Part shown: piece after piece, positions 5,610 to 8,122 of the stretch
How the letters are laid out: every line of letters starts with the position of its first letter
Numbering within the stretch: the first letter of the stretch is position 1
Assembly: GCA_905479595.1 (NCBI GenBank)
Contig: CAJQND010000319.1
Span: 1-8,122, forward strand
DNA from: an uncultured Hyphomicrobiales bacterium
GTDB taxonomy: Bacteria > Pseudomonadota > Alphaproteobacteria > Rhizobiales > CAJQND01
Direction: 5' to 3'
Length of the DNA stretch: 8,122 nt
Program-made: the position numbers and the translations under genes
The notes under the pieces: model-generated
Databases searched by the model: none
What the model saw: the letters and a program-made list of their open reading frames with translations, nothing else
What the model was told of the DNA's origin: nothing

Positions 5610-6527
5610 TTAAAATGTCATCGCGATGGAAACTGAAGCATAATCTGCCTTCAACCTTCGTTTCGCTCGCAAGTCTCGAAGCCAGGAGCCGGTAATCGCA
5701 AGCTTCCCTCCCATCTCTGCCGGAACCCATGAGAGGCCAAACCCACCGCCAATCGATTCACCCTTGAAGTCGCCAAGTAAAGCACCGGAACCACTATCAC
5801 CAGTCAGTTGCTGATAAACATATCCGCGCAAGCCCAGAGCAAGTTCCTCCGTGACAAACTGATTGGCTGTAAGGTCCAGGTGAAACTCCGTGCCGGTCTT
5901 GTAGTCTGTCGCATTGTTTTTGGAATTGACCATAATGCCGCCAGCTGCAGATAACTCCGTTCCCATATTAGGATCGAACCAGGTTGCCGCGAGAACTGTG
6001 TCAAAGCTCCAGTAGTTGCGACCTACAAAAACCTCCTTGTCAATTTCGTACTTGCCAGTCGGCGCGATGACGAGTTCATAAAAGTTGATGTGAAAATTGC
6101 CGGTGTTCCAGTAATAGGAAACAGGAATTATTCCAATATCACCTACTCCATCTACTGCTTCGTCAAATCGGAATACGCCCAGCTTGGTCGTAACATCTCC
6201 CTTAACTCTGGAGTATCCGTAAGGGACGTAAGCGCCAAATGCGAACCGACCTCCGGATTCCGGTACATCCCAAACATATAACCCTTGTGCAAGGGTATAG
6301 AAGGCCGTCGCCGTAAGGTCAGTGTCGAGGCGACCCTGCCGTACGGCGAAATCTGTCTTCCCCTTAAAAAAGAGATTGAGGCTGACTGCCACCGGGCCAG
6401 GTTCCGGCGCCATGGCGACGAGCAGGCTGCCGTAGGCGCCGGGAAAATAATTCGACGCTGCACCTTCTGCTGCTTGTGTGTTGTTTACAAGAAACAAAAG
6501 CAAAATTGCAGCGATCAGCCAAGTCAT
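5610..6527 (-). CDS. Outer-membrane beta-barrel of the SphA / phenol-MetA-degradation family
   Basis: This 305-residue protein has a signal peptide (about residues 1-19, a hydrophobic core ending NTQA before AEG). The mature start EGAASNYFPGAYGSLLVAM (21-39) is characteristic of proteins annotated as SphA-family or phenol MetA-degradation transporters (PF13557 type). The rest is rich in alternating aromatic and glycine residues, as in beta-strands, and it ends in SIAMTF with a C-terminal Phe, the outer-membrane barrel insertion signal. Such proteins are thought to act as porins for hydrophobic or aromatic compounds. GGGAG (- strand, 6538-6534) lies six bases before the ATG, a good ribosome binding site. 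It follows the sulfatase gene by 52 bases on the same strand, so an operon is likely and it may admit the sulfated substrate or release its product. The substrate is unknown. Confidence 0.78.
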   Translation of the reverse strand: MTWLIAAILLLFLVNNTQAAEGAASNYFPGAYGSLLVAMAPEPGPVAVSLNLFFKGKTDFAVRQGRLDTDLTATAFYTLAQGLYVWDVPESGGRFAFGAYVPYGYSRVKGDVTTKLGVFRFDEAVDGVGDIGIIPVSYYWNTGNFHINFYELVIAPTGKYEIDKEVFVGRNYWSFDTVLAATWFDPNMGTELSAAGGIMVNSKNNATDYKTGTEFHLDLTANQFVTEELALGLRGYVYQQLTGDSGSGALLGDFKGESIGGGFGLSWVPAEMGGKLAITGSWLRDLRAKRRLKADYASVSIAMTF

Positions 6528-6533
6528 TCTGTT

Positions 6534-6538
6534 CTCCC
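6534..6538 (-). promoter_or_regulatory. Ribosome binding site of the beta-barrel gene
   Basis: GGGAG on the - strand is six bases from ATG 6527-6525. It confirms the start that gives a proper signal peptide. Confidence 0.6.
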
Positions 6539-6579
6539 AGTTTTCGCATCTGCCAGGTGTCGGTCAATACTGTCCTATC

Positions 6580-8010
6580 CTATTTTGGCGGCTCATACGG
6601 ATCAAGCGCTCCCGTCGGGATCGGCGGATTGGCTTTCAGTGAGGCCGCATGCTCCTCTAATTGAGGCAATCCCTTCCGCAGCACCCAGGTATTTGGAAAC
6701 AAGACGTTGTCCCGTTCGAAGGGGTCATTTATGAGATTGTAGACCCTCGGCATGGTGTATTCCCGCAACACACCATTCCACCCACTTTGCTCCTTGAAAT
6801 GAATTTTCCAATCACGCCATTTCACACCAAAAATGTCGTTGCCCATGTACACAACAAAACCATCACGTCCCGAATCGGGCTTCTTCCCCAAGAGGAAATC
6901 GGATGTGTCAATTCCGTCGATGACACGATCTTCAGGAACTTTTCCTCCGGCAATCTTCGCGAACGTCGGAAACAAATCCATTTCATGTACGATCTGGTCG
7001 CTCACACTTCCCGCCTTGATTTTGCCAGGCCAGCGAATCGCAAAGGGTACACGTAGAGCACCTTCGTATCCCGTGAACAGGCTCGAGCGCCACGGCCCAG
7101 CTGTGCCGTGGATGGCCGTCTCAACGGTTAACGACGTCTCATCCGTACCCAATGACTCCGGGCCATTGTCTGCGGTGAAGATGAAGACCGTGTTCTCTGC
7201 AATACCTAACTCGTCGACCGTATCGATCAACTCACCAACATAGCTGTCAATCTGCATAAGGAGATCACCCCATCGGCCTTTTCCGGATTTACCTTTAAAA
7301 TCCGGGTGGGGCATGGTTGGGAAATGAGTCGCCGTATAGGGAAGATAGATAAAGAATGGCTTTTTGGTTGCGTGCTTCTTCATGAAGCTGATTGCTCTGT
7401 TGGTCAACTCTCGATCAATGAGTGGACGATAGTTTACGTCATAGACGTGCTCCTCCGTCGGAGTGCCGCCTTTCACTGCGTCGAGAACATAAGGTACCGG
7501 CAAACCACTTTCGGCGAATCCTTCAAGCGAAGTGTAGGCGGACTCATCGGTGGTATTAGGAATGCCATACCACTCATCGAAACCTTGGTCCGTCGGGTAT
7601 CGCCCCTCTGTGCGGCCGAGGTGCCACTTTCCGTACATGCCTGTGGCATACCCAGCCTCAGAAAGCATTTCCGCCATCGTGACTTCCCACTGGACCAAGC
7701 CGTAAACACCTTCACCAAGTGGAACTGTACCATTGCCACTTCTGATCGCATAGCGACCAGTCATGATGGCGGACCGAGAGGGTGTGCATTGCACTTCAAC
7801 ATTGAAGTTGGTCAGCCTGAGACCTTCGTCTGCTAATTGATCGAGACGTGGAGTTGGCGCTCCCCGAATTATTCCACCACCATTGAATCCCGGCTCTCCC
7901 CAGCCAAAATTGTCCATAAAAACCATGACTATATTTGGTTTTTGCTGAGCGAATACTGAGGTCGAAACAGTTAGAAACAAAACCGATAATAGTAGTCGAA
8001 TAATATTCAT
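6580..8010 (-). CDS. Secreted sulfatase (arylsulfatase-type, formylglycine-dependent)
   Basis: From ATG 8010 this is a 476-residue protein with a signal peptide (MNIIRLLLSVLFLTVSTSVFA, residues 1-21, cleavage before QQ), so it acts in the periplasm or outside. It would hydrolyse sulfate esters. The sulfatase signature CTPSRSAIMTG starts at Cys75, the residue converted to formylglycine by a maturation enzyme not encoded here. Metal ligands appear as Asp33-Asn34 (MDNFGWGE; most relatives have Asp-Asp) and Asp281-Asn282 (TADNG). GKWHLG at 127-132 supplies the active-site Lys and His, and His229 is a further candidate. The frame continues back to GTG 8046, but ATG 8010 gives a clean signal peptide and has AAGGA 12 bases upstream, somewhat far. 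The beta-barrel gene follows 52 bases downstream. Substrate is not predictable; family membership is secure. Confidence 0.92.
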   Translation of the reverse strand: MNIIRLLLSVLFLTVSTSVFAQQKPNIVMVFMDNFGWGEPGFNGGGIIRGAPTPRLDQLADEGLRLTNFNVEVQCTPSRSAIMTGRYAIRSGNGTVPLGEGVYGLVQWEVTMAEMLSEAGYATGMYGKWHLGRTEGRYPTDQGFDEWYGIPNTTDESAYTSLEGFAESGLPVPYVLDAVKGGTPTEEHVYDVNYRPLIDRELTNRAISFMKKHATKKPFFIYLPYTATHFPTMPHPDFKGKSGKGRWGDLLMQIDSYVGELIDTVDELGIAENTVFIFTADNGPESLGTDETSLTVETAIHGTAGPWRSSLFTGYEGALRVPFAIRWPGKIKAGSVSDQIVHEMDLFPTFAKIAGGKVPEDRVIDGIDTSDFLLGKKPDSGRDGFVVYMGNDIFGVKWRDWKIHFKEQSGWNGVLREYTMPRVYNLINDPFERDNVLFPNTWVLRKGLPQLEEHAASLKANPPIPTGALDPYEPPK

Positions 8011-8089
8011 TTTGTACTCGAATCCTTCAGTCAAATATTTCTGCACCTCTTGTAATTATCAGATAAACTTCTTCCCAGCGTACCATTTT

Positions 8090-8111
8090 ACGCCATGCCA
8101 TAGTTTGGCGT
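8090..8111. promoter_or_regulatory. Dyad upstream of the sulfatase gene, possible operator
   Basis: On the - strand ACGCCA and TGGCGT form 6-base inverted arms separated by 10 bases. A nested dyad GCCA-AACTA-TGGC shares the left arm. The position, about 80-100 bases before the sulfatase ATG, suits a transcription-factor operator. A GATAAT element (- strand, 8060-8055) could be a -10, but I see no convincing -35 at the right distance. No regulator is encoded in the window. Confidence 0.3.
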
Positions 8112-8122
8112 TTGTTAGGGAG

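Noticed and set aside
7306..7836. 176-codon + strand frame opposite the sulfatase gene
   Set aside because: It is fully antisense to a secure sulfatase with intact signature motifs and has no family features of its own.
8011..8046. Sulfatase start at GTG 8046
   Set aside because: It would add 12 polar or charged residues ahead of a normal signal peptide; the GTG has no properly spaced ribosome binding site, whereas ATG 8010 begins the signal sequence directly.
1..8122. CRISPR arrays, tRNA or rRNA genes, insertion sequences or transposases
   Set aside because: No repeat-spacer pattern, structured RNA gene or transposase-like protein was found on either strand on reading through.

Overview
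The window looks like chromosomal DNA of an alphaproteobacterium, most likely of the Hyphomicrobiales (Rhizobiales) type. The order ftsE-ftsX-DUF218(YdcF-like)-plsC is typical of that group. The acyltransferase has the HX4E variant I know from alphaproteobacterial PlsC proteins. Two sites match the GTTC-N7-GTTC direct repeat bound by alphaproteobacterial LexA. No closer assignment can be made from the sequence alone.

Region 1 (1-2495, + strand) is a cell-envelope operon. It holds the last 30 codons of FtsE, the complete FtsX, a membrane-anchored DUF218/YdcF-like protein, and a PlsC 1-acylglycerol-3-phosphate acyltransferase that probably starts at a TTG codon. Overlapping or nearly touching stops and starts suggest translational coupling. 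The theme is cell division, wall remodelling and phospholipid synthesis.

Region 2 (2496-5472, + strand) is the most interesting part. It contains nrdJ, an adenosylcobalamin-dependent class II ribonucleotide reductase, followed by an unrecognised 159-residue protein. Each gene has its own sigma70-like promoter, and each promoter is overlapped by a LexA-type direct repeat (GAAC-N7-GAAC at 2509-2523; GTTC-N7-GTTC at 4976-4990). The 159-residue protein carries QIDLF near its C-terminus, a close match to the DNA polymerase III beta-clamp-binding consensus QL(S/D)LF. My inference is a small DNA-damage (SOS) module: a dNTP supply enzyme plus a candidate clamp-associated accessory protein, possibly translated from a leaderless mRNA.

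Region 3 (5473-5609) is a 137-base convergent intergenic stretch with a perfect 12-base palindrome and a small GC hairpin.

Region 4 (5610-8122, - strand) is a probable two-gene operon. A secreted sulfatase with the CTPSR formylglycine signature is followed, after 52 bases, by an outer-membrane beta-barrel of the SphA/phenol-MetA-degradation type. Together they suggest periplasmic desulfation of an unidentified sulfate ester and passage of substrate or product through the outer membrane. The pair is unrelated to its core-genome neighbours and is probably an accessory insertion. A dyad at 8090-8111 upstream of the sulfatase may be an operator.
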